The position numbers and the translations under genes were made by a program. DNA of 9,861 nt. Origin: Anaerolineales bacterium UBA6663 (GTDB lineage: Bacteria > Chloroflexota > Anaerolineae > Anaerolineales > UBA6663). The DNA is taken from assembly GCA_002455335.1 (NCBI GenBank), contig DKKP01000023.1, positions 300-10,160 on the forward strand, given 5' to 3'. The notes under the pieces were generated by a model. The model did no database searches. It saw only the letters and a list, made by a program, of their open reading frames with translations, and was not told where the DNA came from. Shown one piece after another: positions 1 to 6,106 of this stretch. The stretch's first letter is position 1; each line of letters begins with the position of its first letter.

Positions 1-1
1 C

Positions 2-421
2 ACCGGAAGCCTCCCGGGGTTTGCGCAGTGGATGCGGCTTCAGTATCAGGAGGAAATCGAACATGCCATGCGTCTGTTCGATCACATCCATGACCGCGGC
101 GGAGCCGTGCAACTCGCAGCGATCGCCGAACCCAAGGCCCGCTTCAAGTCAGCGCTCGAGGCGTTCGAGACCGCGCTCAAGCACGAGCAAAAGGTGACGG
201 CCGCGATCCACAAGCTGTACGCCCTCGCCAAGAAGGAAGACGACTACGCAACGCAGGTGATGCTTGAGTGGTTTGTGCGCGAGCAGGTCGAGGAAGAGAA
301 GAACGTCGGCCTCGCCGTCGATCAACTCAAGATGGCCGGCGACGACTCTGCCGCGCTGCTGATGCTTGATGATCGCTTTGGCCAGCGCGCGCCGGACGAA
401 GCGGAGAGCGAAGAAGCGTAA
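2..421 (+). CDS. ftn: Ferritin (non-haem iron storage protein), 5'-truncated by window edge
   Basis: Ferritin oxidises Fe2+ at a di-iron site and stores Fe3+ in a 24-subunit cytosolic shell. The frame is open from base 2, and 139 residues are visible before TAA at 419-421. Compared with E. coli FtnA (about 165 residues), roughly 35 N-terminal residues lie outside the window. The first ATG, at 32, is internal, because the residues before it (LPGFAQW) already match the family. Visible ferroxidase features are the E-E-x-x-H motif (QEEIEHA), the Glu of KHEQ in the third helix, and the E-Q-x-x-E-E cluster (REQVEEEK) of the fourth. The latter is typical of prokaryotic FtnA-type ferritins rather than bacterioferritin, and no haem-binding Met context is seen. 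The C-terminal tail is acidic (DEAESEEA). The gene converges on ltaE, with a shared hairpin just after the stop. Confidence 0.93.
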   Translation, partial: TGSLPGFAQWMRLQYQEEIEHAMRLFDHIHDRGGAVQLAAIAEPKARFKSALEAFETALKHEQKVTAAIHKLYALAKKEDDYATQVMLEWFVREQVEEEKNVGLAVDQLKMAGDDSAALLMLDDRFGQRAPDEAESEEA

Positions 422-446
422 TGCGGGGAGCGTAATGCGGGGAGCG
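419..446 (+). repeat. Perfect 14-base tandem duplication covering the ferritin stop
   Basis: TAATGCGGGGAGCG occurs twice in direct succession (419-432 and 433-446). The first copy contains the ferritin TAA stop. The second forms the left arm of the terminator-like hairpin. The first copy could also pair its GCGGGGAGCG with the same right arm, giving an alternative, longer-looped hairpin. It looks like a slippage duplication of one hairpin arm. Confidence 0.85.
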
Positions 447-481
447 ACGGTCATGCTGCGCCATCGCTCCCCGCCCTACGC
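430..481. terminator. Strong inverted repeat between convergent ftn and ltaE, probable bidirectional terminator
   Basis: The outer arms GCGTA (430-434) and TACGC (477-481) pair. After a 2-base mismatch, GCGGGGAGCGA (437-447) pairs perfectly with TCGCTCCCCGC (464-474) around a 16-base loop. The stem therefore has 16 base pairs. It lies between two genes that end toward each other, 9 bases after the ferritin stop and 8 bases after the ltaE stop. There is no T-run on either side, so rho-independent termination in the E. coli sense is not certain; an mRNA 3'-end stabilising hairpin is the alternative. Confidence 0.6.
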
Positions 482-488
482 GTTCAGG

Positions 489-1577
489 TCACCCCTCACA
501 CACGCGCCCCTTGCGCCGCCGGACTCCGGCAAGCACGGCCGCGAACTTATCGATCACCCAATCGACATCCTCCTGGCTGACCCAGGCGTGGGTGACCAGC
601 CGGAAGCCGTAAGGCCCCGGATCAAGCACGATGCCGTCGCCCTTGAGCGCCTCCGCCACCTGCGGACCCGTGATCCGGCGAGACGGATCGAGGGCGAGGT
701 AGACCATGTTGGTCTCAGGCGCCGGGTTCTCGACTACCAGCCCGGGCAGATCCGCCAGCCCGGCCGCCAACCGACGGGCATTGGCGTGATCATCCTCGAG
801 CCGCTCGATCATCGTGTCGAGCGACACGAGCCCGGCGGCCGCGATGACACCCGCCTGGCGCATCCCGCCGCCGACCATCTTGCGATAGCGTCGCGCTTCA
901 TCGATCAGTTCAGCGTCACCGCAGAGCATTGAGCCAACAGGGGCGCCCAATCCCTTCGAGAGACAGAACATGACCGAATCGACGTGTTGCGTCAGCGCGG
1001 TAGCGGGCTGCCCGAGCGCGACGACGGCGTTGAACAACCGCGCGCCGTCCAGATGCACCTTCAGCCCGTAGCGGTCGGCCAGCGCACGCGTCGCGGCCAT
1101 CGCCTCGAGTGGCACGACCACACCGCCACAGATATTCTGGGTGTTCTCGAGGCAGATCAGGCGCGTCCTCGGATGATGCACGTCAGCGTCGCGGATAATG
1201 GCCTCGATAGCGGCGATCGCCAGCGAGCCATCTGCCTGATTGGGCACGGCGGCAGCCTGCGCGCCGACCAGCGCGGCAAGCCCGCCAACCTCGTTGAGGT
1301 AGATGTGCGACTTATCGCCGACGACCACCTCGACCCCGCGATGGCCCGCGCAGTGCACCATGAGCGCGAGCAGGTTCCCCATCGTGCCCGATGGGACGAA
1401 CAGCGCCGCTGCCTTGCCGGTCAGCTCGGCCGCGCGCGCCTCGAGCCGGTTGACCGTCGGGTCGTCACGATAGACGTCGTCGCCGACCTCGGCCGCCGCC
1501 ATGGCGTGGCGCATCTCGGGCGTGGGCACAGTAACCGTGTCGCTACGCAGATCGATCAAGCCGTTCTCGAAAGCCAT
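489..1577 (-). CDS. ltaE: Low-specificity L-threonine aldolase, PLP-dependent
   Basis: This enzyme cleaves L-threonine or L-allo-threonine to glycine and acetaldehyde in the cytosol. The protein has 362 residues, a normal to slightly long length for fold-type I threonine aldolases. Visible motifs are RSDTVT (11-16) near the N-terminus, the phosphate-binding loop SGTMGN (63-68), His91 in the KSHIYL region that stacks on PLP, HLDGAR (175-180) with the PLP-nitrogen-binding Asp177, and the Schiff-base lysine Lys208 in CLSKGLGAPVGS. An arginine-rich tail (VRRRKGR) ends the protein. The start at 1577 fits the family's N-terminus (FENGLIDLRSDTVT), although no clear Shine-Dalgarno precedes it. It lies 52 bases after the small membrane-protein gene on the same strand and may be the last gene of that transcription unit. 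Confidence 0.95.
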   Translation of the reverse strand: MAFENGLIDLRSDTVTVPTPEMRHAMAAAEVGDDVYRDDPTVNRLEARAAELTGKAAALFVPSGTMGNLLALMVHCAGHRGVEVVVGDKSHIYLNEVGGLAALVGAQAAAVPNQADGSLAIAAIEAIIRDADVHHPRTRLICLENTQNICGGVVVPLEAMAATRALADRYGLKVHLDGARLFNAVVALGQPATALTQHVDSVMFCLSKGLGAPVGSMLCGDAELIDEARRYRKMVGGGMRQAGVIAAAGLVSLDTMIERLEDDHANARRLAAGLADLPGLVVENPAPETNMVYLALDPSRRITGPQVAEALKGDGIVLDPGPYGFRLVTHAWVSQEDVDWVIDKFAAVLAGVRRRKGRVCEG

Positions 1578-1629
1578 GTGGATGTCCAGTGCGCTGCGCC
1601 TGTCTCGGCCCAGCGTGTTCAGATTGAGA

Positions 1630-2022
1630 TCAGGGAATGGGCGTGCCCTGCAATGTCTGCCAGAGTGAGTAGGCGCCGCCGGCGATCAGCGACGTCCAGA
1701 AGGCTGCCATGACCACCTGCCAAAGACAACCCAGCCCCGTGACGGCAAGTGCCCCAACGGCCCAACGCAAGACGCCAGGGGCCGCGCGCCGACGACGCAT
1801 CACAAGGCTGATCACGGTCGTGCCGATAGCGATCCCAAGGAAGGGCAGACCGAGGATTGTGGTGCCGGGTAATGGCAGGGCCGAGAACACAAGCCAGATC
1901 CCGGCGAATACCAGGCCCACGATTGCCCAGCGGCGAGCCGTGTTCGGAGGCTGAGGCTCGGACGTGGCGCTCGGGATCATCGGAATCGGCTCGGCCGTGT
2001 TGCTCGCAGTTCTGCGGCTCAA
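1630..2022 (-). CDS. Small hypothetical membrane protein (about three TM segments)
   Basis: No function is recognised. The 130-residue protein has a polar, proline-rich N-terminus (about 1-30) followed by hydrophobic stretches at about 32-49, 54-75 and 85-118. A basic RRRR loop separates the second and third stretches, so a multi-pass inner-membrane protein is likely. The glycine-rich repeat-like hydrophobic blocks resemble DUF4190-type small membrane proteins, but this is only a resemblance. The start shown is a TTG whose bases overlap the TGA stop of the upstream nitrilase gene (TTGA), which suggests translational coupling. An alternative ATG is at 1978-1980 (codon 15, giving 116 residues). 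A second overlapping open frame on the same strand (1619-2182) lacks protein-like features and is rejected. Existence is supported by the hydrophobic pattern and tight spacing; the exact start is uncertain. Confidence 0.65.
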   Translation of the reverse strand: MSRRTASNTAEPIPMIPSATSEPQPPNTARRWAIVGLVFAGIWLVFSALPLPGTTILGLPFLGIAIGTTVISLVMRRRRAAPGVLRWAVGALAVTGLGCLWQVVMAAFWTSLIAGGAYSLWQTLQGTPIP

Positions 2023-2855
2023 TACTTGCGCACAAGCGCCTTGTACAGATCCGGCTCGCGATTCTGCAGGGTCTGGAATTCCTCGCGTCGCTGACGCACC
2101 TCACGCAGGTCGATGCGCGCGACGGCGTAGCCCTCGGCCGGCTCATTCGTCTTGGGGTCGACCTCGCCCGACATGGTCGCATAGACCTGGCCGCGCGGGC
2201 CGACGATCATCGAATCGCCGAAGAACGAATAGGTGACGTCGTCGCCGACGCGGTTGGAGGCCGCCACGAACATGGCGTTCTCGTAGGCGCGCGCCAGACA
2301 GTAGGTGCGCCACTCATCCTGGTGCGGCTTCTCGTAACTGCCGCAAACCACGAGCAGCTCCGCGCCCTCGAGCGCGAGCGCCCGCGCCGCCTCCGGGAAA
2401 GCCAGGTCGTAGCCCATGAGCAGCCCAACGTTGCCAAAGGTCGTCTCGAAGACCGGGTACTTGAAGCCGGCCCGGAAGGTCATACGCTCTTCACCTTTTA
2501 GGTGAGTCTTTCGGTAGTCGCCGATGATCTCGCCATCCGGCCCGATCAGCACTGCCGAATCGAAGATGATCGACTCGACCTTCTCCTTCGACGGCAGACC
2601 AAAGGCAATGTGCACGCCAAACTCCTGCGCCCGCTGCGACAACACGCCAGTCGATACGCCCGGGACGCGCTGAGCCATATCGACGAAGCGCACGCCGCAC
2701 TCGTAACCGGTCGTGATCAGTTCCGGGAAGACGATCAGATCGACCTTCTGCTGGCTGGCGATCTGAGCGACCAGATCCGACATCCGGGCGAGGTTCTCTT
2801 CCATCTCGCCCAATTTGGGCTTCATCTGGACCGTGGCGACTGTGACTTCTCTCAT
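2019..2855 (-). CDS. Carbon-nitrogen hydrolase (nitrilase superfamily) homologue with Gly in place of the catalytic Cys
   Basis: Nitrilase-superfamily enzymes hydrolyse non-peptide C-N bonds through a Glu-Lys-Cys triad in a cytosolic alpha-beta-beta-alpha sandwich. The 278-residue protein is the usual length of the single-domain members. The N-terminal VATVQM, the catalytic Glu45 in IVFPEL, and Lys116 in DYRKTHL followed by the conserved GEE (121-123) are all present. The nucleophile motif normally reads C-Y-D-x-x-F-P-E but here reads MGYDLAFPE, with Gly148 (codon GGC, bases 2412-2414) where Cys (TGC) is expected. The rest of the fold is intact, including ARAYEN (188-193) and NRVG (201-204). 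It may be a pseudoenzyme or the product of a single-base change or error. Cys171 and Cys186 are elsewhere and not obvious replacements. The gene precedes, and overlaps by four bases, a small membrane-protein gene. Substrate unknown. Confidence 0.9.
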   Translation of the reverse strand: MREVTVATVQMKPKLGEMEENLARMSDLVAQIASQQKVDLIVFPELITTGYECGVRFVDMAQRVPGVSTGVLSQRAQEFGVHIAFGLPSKEKVESIIFDSAVLIGPDGEIIGDYRKTHLKGEERMTFRAGFKYPVFETTFGNVGLLMGYDLAFPEAARALALEGAELLVVCGSYEKPHQDEWRTYCLARAYENAMFVAASNRVGDDVTYSFFGDSMIVGPRGQVYATMSGEVDPKTNEPAEGYAVARIDLREVRQRREEFQTLQNREPDLYKALVRKY

Positions 2856-2943
2856 GGGGGTTCTCTTTCAGCAACTCAGCAGAATGACGTTCACGGATGC
2901 TCGAGTGGCTCCAGGCATGCTCAAACCGGCCAAAGCGTCCGTT

Positions 2944-2958
2944 TTCGCGCGAATTGTA
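2944..2958 (-). promoter_or_regulatory. Possible -10 box with overlapping 10-base palindrome upstream of nitrilase gene
   Basis: On the minus strand TACAAT (2953-2958) lies directly after the rluD stop and about 97 bases before the nitrilase start. The palindrome TTCGCGCGAA (2944-2953) covers the expected transcription start. No good -35 hexamer is seen at 16-18 bases. It may let the nitrilase pair be transcribed apart from lspA-rluD, but the support is weak. Confidence 0.25.
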
Positions 2959-3879
2959 TCATCCACGCAAGAAATCGAACAGGTGTTCCATATCGGTTGG
3001 AATTGGTGCTTCGAAGGTCACGGGCTTACGTTTTCCGGGCAGGGTGAGGGTCAGTCGGGCGGCGTGCAGGCACTGCCGCTTGATCGGCAGCGAGGGTTTG
3101 GCATGTCCGTAGACAGTGTCACCCACGATCGGGCACTTCAGATAGGCGAAGTGAACCCGGATCTGGTGGGTGCGCCCCGTCAGCAGGTTGACCTCGACCC
3201 AGCTGTGCTTGCCGCGTCCGCGTGTCTCGAACGGCTCGAGCACCCGGTACTCGGTGATCGCCATTCGTCCTTTGGCCGCCGGGACCACGGCCATCCGTTG
3301 TCTGTCACGAAGGTCGCGCCCGATGGCGGCCTCGATCCGGCCGGTCTCGGTGGGCGGCCAGCCGTCGAGGAGGGCGTTGTAGATCTTGATGATCCGCCGA
3401 TCGGCGAACTTGGCCTGCAGATCCCGATGGGCGCGATCGTTCTTGGCGATCAGGATCAGGCCGGACGTGTCTTTGTCGAGCCGATGCACGATCCCGGGCC
3501 GCGCCTCGTCGCCGACGCCCTCGAGCTCGGGGTCGTGGCCGAGGACGGCGTTGACCAACGTCCCCGAGGCGTGCCCGGCGCCAGGGTGCACGACCATGCC
3601 CGGCGGTTTGTTGATCACGATCACATCGACGTTCTCGAAGACGATGTCGAGCGGGATATCCTCAGCCACCGCTGTCGTCGGCGCCGGGGCCGGGATGTCG
3701 ACCGTGATCGACACGCCAGCCGCCACGCTTGCCGCCGGTTTGACAACGACCTGTCCGGCCACGATCACATGGCCGTTCTCGATCAGGCGCTGCGCCTGAT
3801 TGCGTGAAACGTCCGGCACCTGGGCGACAACGTGTCGATCGAGTCGATCAGGGTTGAGTGTCTGGAAGGTGTGAACCAT
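2959..3879 (-). CDS. rluD: RluA/RluD-family 23S rRNA pseudouridine synthase
   Basis: This enzyme isomerises specific uridines to pseudouridine in 23S rRNA; RluD acts on helix 69. The protein has 306 residues, close to the usual 300-330. An N-terminal S4 RNA-binding domain (about 12-60, with SRNQAQRLIENGHVIVAG) precedes the catalytic domain. Motifs in order are NKPPGMVVHPG (90-100), the catalytic motif HRLDKDTSG (132-140) with nucleophile Asp135, the K-x-Y motif at KIYNALLDG (165-173), and LLTGRTHQIRVHF (232-244). The assignment to RluD rather than RluC or a paralogue rests on the S4 domain and the neighbouring lspA, a common pairing. The start at 3879 lies inside the end of lspA (32-base overlap) and fits the family's N-terminal R-L-D motif at 12-14. 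Confidence 0.93.
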   Translation of the reverse strand: MVHTFQTLNPDRLDRHVVAQVPDVSRNQAQRLIENGHVIVAGQVVVKPAASVAAGVSITVDIPAPAPTTAVAEDIPLDIVFENVDVIVINKPPGMVVHPGAGHASGTLVNAVLGHDPELEGVGDEARPGIVHRLDKDTSGLILIAKNDRAHRDLQAKFADRRIIKIYNALLDGWPPTETGRIEAAIGRDLRDRQRMAVVPAAKGRMAITEYRVLEPFETRGRGKHSWVEVNLLTGRTHQIRVHFAYLKCPIVGDTVYGHAKPSLPIKRQCLHAARLTLTLPGKRKPVTFEAPIPTDMEHLFDFLRG

Positions 3880-4357
3880 CTCGCTCCGCCGGGCTCAAGA
3901 GCATCGCCAATACCATCAAGACGACGCCGATGGTGATCGAGGCATCTGCCACGTTGAAGATCGGGGCGTTCCAGATCCCGAGCAGGCTGATGAAGTCGGT
4001 CACCGGGCCGAAGAGTAGTCGATCGATCAGGTTACCCAACGCCCCGCCCAACTGTAACCCAAGGATCAGGCGCAAGGCCCAGGCCTCCTCGGTGATCTTG
4101 AACGAGTAATACACGATCGCCGTCGAGACCACGATCGCCACGATCGTGAACACCGTACCGCCGGTCTGGAACATCCCAAAAGCGGCGCCCGTGTTCTGGA
4201 TGTGCAGCAGTCGGGCCCAATCGCCGAAACCCGGGAAGAGGTCGAACGCCTGCCCCACGGGCAGATTGGCCCGTATCCAGGCCTTGGTCCACTGATCCAC
4301 GGCGATCACAACGACTGCCGTCAGATAGATCAGCACGTTTCTAAAAATGAGTTTCAT
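3848..4357 (-). CDS. lspA: Lipoprotein signal peptidase (signal peptidase II)
   Basis: LspA is an inner-membrane aspartyl protease that removes signal peptides from diacylglyceryl-modified prolipoproteins. The 169-residue protein has about four TM segments (about 7-25, 66-86, 93-110 and 136-154). The five family motifs are present: DQWTK (21-25), NTGAAFG (55-61), GNLIDR (108-113), VTDF (119-122) and FNVADASI (134-141). The catalytic dyad is expected to be Asp121 and Asp138 by comparison with characterised LspA. The C-terminal tail (ERDGSHLPDTQP) is polar and overlaps the start of rluD by 32 bases. This is the first gene of the minus-strand cluster. It starts with ATG at 4357, and AGAGGA lies a few bases upstream as a plausible ribosome-binding site. 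Confidence 0.96.
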   Translation of the reverse strand: MKLIFRNVLIYLTAVVVIAVDQWTKAWIRANLPVGQAFDLFPGFGDWARLLHIQNTGAAFGMFQTGGTVFTIVAIVVSTAIVYYSFKITEEAWALRLILGLQLGGALGNLIDRLLFGPVTDFISLLGIWNAPIFNVADASITIGVVLMVLAMLLSPAERDGSHLPDTQP

Positions 4358-4414
4358 GGTCCTCTAGTTCCAGGGCGCCGAGCTGGCGCCCCACCAACGC
4401 AATCTATCCATTTT

Positions 4415-4445
4415 ATCGTATCCCCCAGTGGGCGTGCACGATCAA
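4415..4445 (-). promoter_or_regulatory. Candidate promoter for lspA-rluD
   Basis: On the minus strand TTGATC (4440-4445) and TACGAT (4415-4420) form a sigma70-like pair, but with a long 19-base spacer. Initiation near 4408 would give a leader of about 50 bases that includes the small inverted repeat GGCGCC-GAGCT-GGCGCC (4374-4390) just before the lspA ribosome-binding site. Weak on sequence alone. Confidence 0.3.
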
Positions 4446-4482
4446 CGCACTGTGACTTGCCTGTGCACACGCTGCATCTCGG

Positions 4483-4512
4483 TTGACATCGCCCGGAGGG
4501 CGGGAGTACAAT
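4483..4512 (+). promoter_or_regulatory. Near-consensus sigma70-type promoter for mgtE
   Basis: TTGACA (4483-4488) is a perfect -35 box. TACAAT (4507-4512) is a one-mismatch -10 box after an 18-base spacer, pointing at mgtE. Transcription would start near 4519, giving an mgtE leader of about 225 bases. The region upstream is divergent from lspA. Confidence 0.75.
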
Positions 4513-4540
4513 GCCGACGGATTCAGGATCGAGAGTAGAA

Positions 4541-4591
4541 ATGGACGCTGGACCTAGTTCGCACAAACAGACGCTTTCCCCCCGCCCCTGA
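4541..4591 (+). CDS. Possible 16-codon leader peptide upstream of mgtE
   Basis: ATG at 4541 opens a 16-residue frame, MDAGPSSHKQTLSPRP, ending at TGA (4589-4591). It begins about 22 bases after the predicted transcription start and has a weak GAGAG (4531-4535) five bases upstream. It ends in Pro-Arg-Pro, and a UUCG-capped hairpin begins two bases after its stop. Short, proline-containing leader peptides controlling Mg2+ transporter transcription are known (Salmonella mgtL). The parallel is by position and proline content only, and no homology is claimed. It could equally be a chance ORF. Confidence 0.3.
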   Translation: MDAGPSSHKQTLSPRP

Positions 4592-4592
4592 T

Positions 4593-4607
4593 AGGCCTTC
4601 GGAGCCT
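4593..4607 (+). promoter_or_regulatory. UUCG-tetraloop hairpin in mgtE leader
   Basis: AGGCC (4593-4597) pairs with G-[A]-GCCT (4602-4607) around a TTCG loop (4598-4601), with one bulged A at 4603. C(UUCG)G loops are very stable in RNA. The hairpin sits directly after the stop of the possible leader peptide. Confidence 0.45.
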
Positions 4608-4658
4608 GCCCCGCTGTCCCGCCCTTAAGCTGCGCCCGACAACGTGACCCGCCCCCGA

Positions 4659-4729
4659 CCGCCTCTCCGGTGGCGGGATGGGCTTGGCCAATCTGGCCGA
4701 GCCGAGCTGATGGTATAGGTTGCCATCAG
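4659..4729 (+). promoter_or_regulatory. Cluster of three hairpins in the mgtE leader just before the ribosome-binding site
   Basis: Three successive stems can form in the leader RNA. The first is CCGCC (4659-4663) with GGCGG (4672-4676). The second is GGCTTGGCC (4681-4689) with GGCCGAGCC (4695-4703), nine pairs including one G-U, with loop AATCT. The third is CTGATGG (4707-4713) with CCATCAG (4723-4729), seven perfect pairs. No T-run follows, so they are not classical terminators, and the Shine-Dalgarno is left outside the last stem. I looked for the conserved strings of the M-box (ykoK) Mg2+ riboswitch and did not see them. The structure may be an unrecognised cis-regulatory leader or simply GC-rich pairing. 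Confidence 0.45.
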
Positions 4730-4744
4730 ATGCGGAGGTGGCGC

Positions 4745-6106
4745 ATGAATCAGCTGATCATCGACGATGCCGTCGAGCGTGTCCGCGCAGCCCTCGAAGC
4801 CGGGCAGATCGAGGACGCGATCGGGTATCTCAATACGCTCCACCCGGCCGACCGCGCTGAGACATTCGCGGACCTCGAAATCGAAGACCAGCACGAGCTG
4901 CTCCCAAGGCTCGATGCCGAGTCGACGGCCGAGATCTTTGAAGAACTCGAAGACGACGACGCGCTGGCCGCCACGCGCCACCTGACCTCAGCCCAACTGG
5001 CCGATGTGCTCGACGAGATGGACCCGGATGCGGCCGCCGACCTGCTCGGCGACCTGCCGCCCGATCAAGCCGCCTCCGCGTTGGCCGAGATGGAGGAGGC
5101 CGACGACGTCCGGCCGCTGCTTGCCTACGAGGACGACACGGCCGGCGGCCTGATGACGCCCGAGTTCTTCGCGCTCCGCGAAGGCATGACCGCCCAGCAA
5201 GCGATCGCGTTCCTCAGGAGCCGCGATCTCGATGCCGAGACACCGTATTACCTTTACGTCGTCGATGCGCAAGACCGACTCGTCGGCGTGCTTGGGCTGC
5301 GGGCGCTGATCACGTCGCTTCCAGAGACCGTGGTCGCGGATGTCATGCAGCGCGCCATCCGCACTGTGCAGGCGGGCACCGACCAGGAAGAGGTCGCCAA
5401 CCTGATGACGAAGTACAGCCTCCTGGCGCTCCCGGTCGTGGACGCCGACGGGAAGCTGGCGGGCGTGATCCGCTCGAGCGACATCGCCCACGTCATCGAG
5501 GAAGAAGCCACCGAAGACATCCATCGTCTGTCGAACATCTCGTCGGACGGCGACCTCGGGCCCTGGAGCCCCGTGCGCACCTCCGTGCAGCGCCGTCTTC
5601 CGTGGCTGTACGTCAATCTCTTCACGGCGTTTCTTGCTGCCTGGGTGGTCAGCCAGTTTGAGGCGACCATTGCCCAGTTGGCTGTACTCGCGGTCTTTCA
5701 ATCGATTGTGGCCGGCCAGGGCGGCAACGCCGGCACTCAGACGCTGGCGATCATGGTGCGCGGCCTGGCGGTCGGCGAAATCGAGATCCGCGACGTCGGG
5801 CCGGCCCTGGTGCGCGAGATCGGGATCGGGCTCCTTCACGGGCTCGCGGTCGGCACTGCCGTCGGCATCGGCGCGTACTTGTGGAAGGGGATCCCGTTTC
5901 TTGGGGTCGTCATCGGGCTTTCGATGGCCGGCAACATGGTTGCGGCGGGGATGGCGGGCACGCTTGTGCCGCTCACCCTCAAGTCGCTCAAGCTCGACCC
6001 GGCATTGGCGTCATCGGTACTTGTGACCGCCGTCACCGACACGGTCGGGTTCGGGCTCTTCCTCGGTCTGGCGACGGCCTTCTTGCCCTTGCTAAAACCG
6101 GTCTAG
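4745..6106 (+). CDS. mgtE: Magnesium transporter MgtE
   Basis: MgtE is a homodimeric, Mg2+-gated Mg2+ channel of the inner membrane. The start is ATG 4745, preceded six bases away by a perfect GGAGG (4734-4738). An in-frame ATG at 4670 falls in the leader and is rejected. The 453 residues match Thermus thermophilus MgtE (450). They comprise an acidic helical N domain (1 to about 130, with repeated D/E-rich turns that sense Mg2+), two CBS domains (about 134-195 and 199-255), a plug/connecting helix (about 256-280) and five TM helices (about 285-450). Pore-region motifs are VAGQGGNAGTQTLAI (322-336) and VTAVTDTVGF (427-436). Asp432 corresponds to the Mg2+-binding Asp of the pore. The gene has its own strong promoter and a structured leader. 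It converges on queA, and the stop codons overlap within CTAG (6103-6106). Confidence 0.97.
   Translation: MNQLIIDDAVERVRAALEAGQIEDAIGYLNTLHPADRAETFADLEIEDQHELLPRLDAESTAEIFEELEDDDALAATRHLTSAQLADVLDEMDPDAAADLLGDLPPDQAASALAEMEEADDVRPLLAYEDDTAGGLMTPEFFALREGMTAQQAIAFLRSRDLDAETPYYLYVVDAQDRLVGVLGLRALITSLPETVVADVMQRAIRTVQAGTDQEEVANLMTKYSLLALPVVDADGKLAGVIRSSDIAHVIEEEATEDIHRLSNISSDGDLGPWSPVRTSVQRRLPWLYVNLFTAFLAAWVVSQFEATIAQLAVLAVFQSIVAGQGGNAGTQTLAIMVRGLAVGEIEIRDVGPALVREIGIGLLHGLAVGTAVGIGAYLWKGIPFLGVVIGLSMAGNMVAAGMAGTLVPLTLKSLKLDPALASSVLVTAVTDTVGFGLFLGLATAFLPLLKPV

Noticed and set aside
366..1712. Long plus-strand open frames opposite ltaE (366-932 and 984-1712)
   Set aside because: They are antisense shadows of a well-supported threonine aldolase, rich in Arg, Pro and Gly, without recognisable motifs.
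1619..2182. 187-residue minus-strand frame overlapping the small membrane protein and the nitrilase 3' end
   Set aside because: It is Arg/Ser-rich with no domain, and it conflicts with the hydrophobic, tightly spaced frame 1630-2022.
2815..3807. 330-residue plus-strand frame opposite rluD
   Set aside because: It mirrors the rluD coding strand in high-GC DNA; rluD has all its family motifs and this frame has none.
4670..4744. Upstream extension of mgtE to an ATG at 4670
   Set aside because: The ATG at 4745 has a perfect Shine-Dalgarno and matches the family length; the extension encodes hairpin sequence.
4513..4744. M-box (ykoK) Mg2+ riboswitch, T-box, tmRNA or small SRP RNA in the mgtE leader
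   Set aside because: None of their conserved strings could be found by eye; only generic hairpins are present.
4988..5839. 283-residue minus-strand frame opposite mgtE
   Set aside because: It is an antisense shadow of a complete MgtE.
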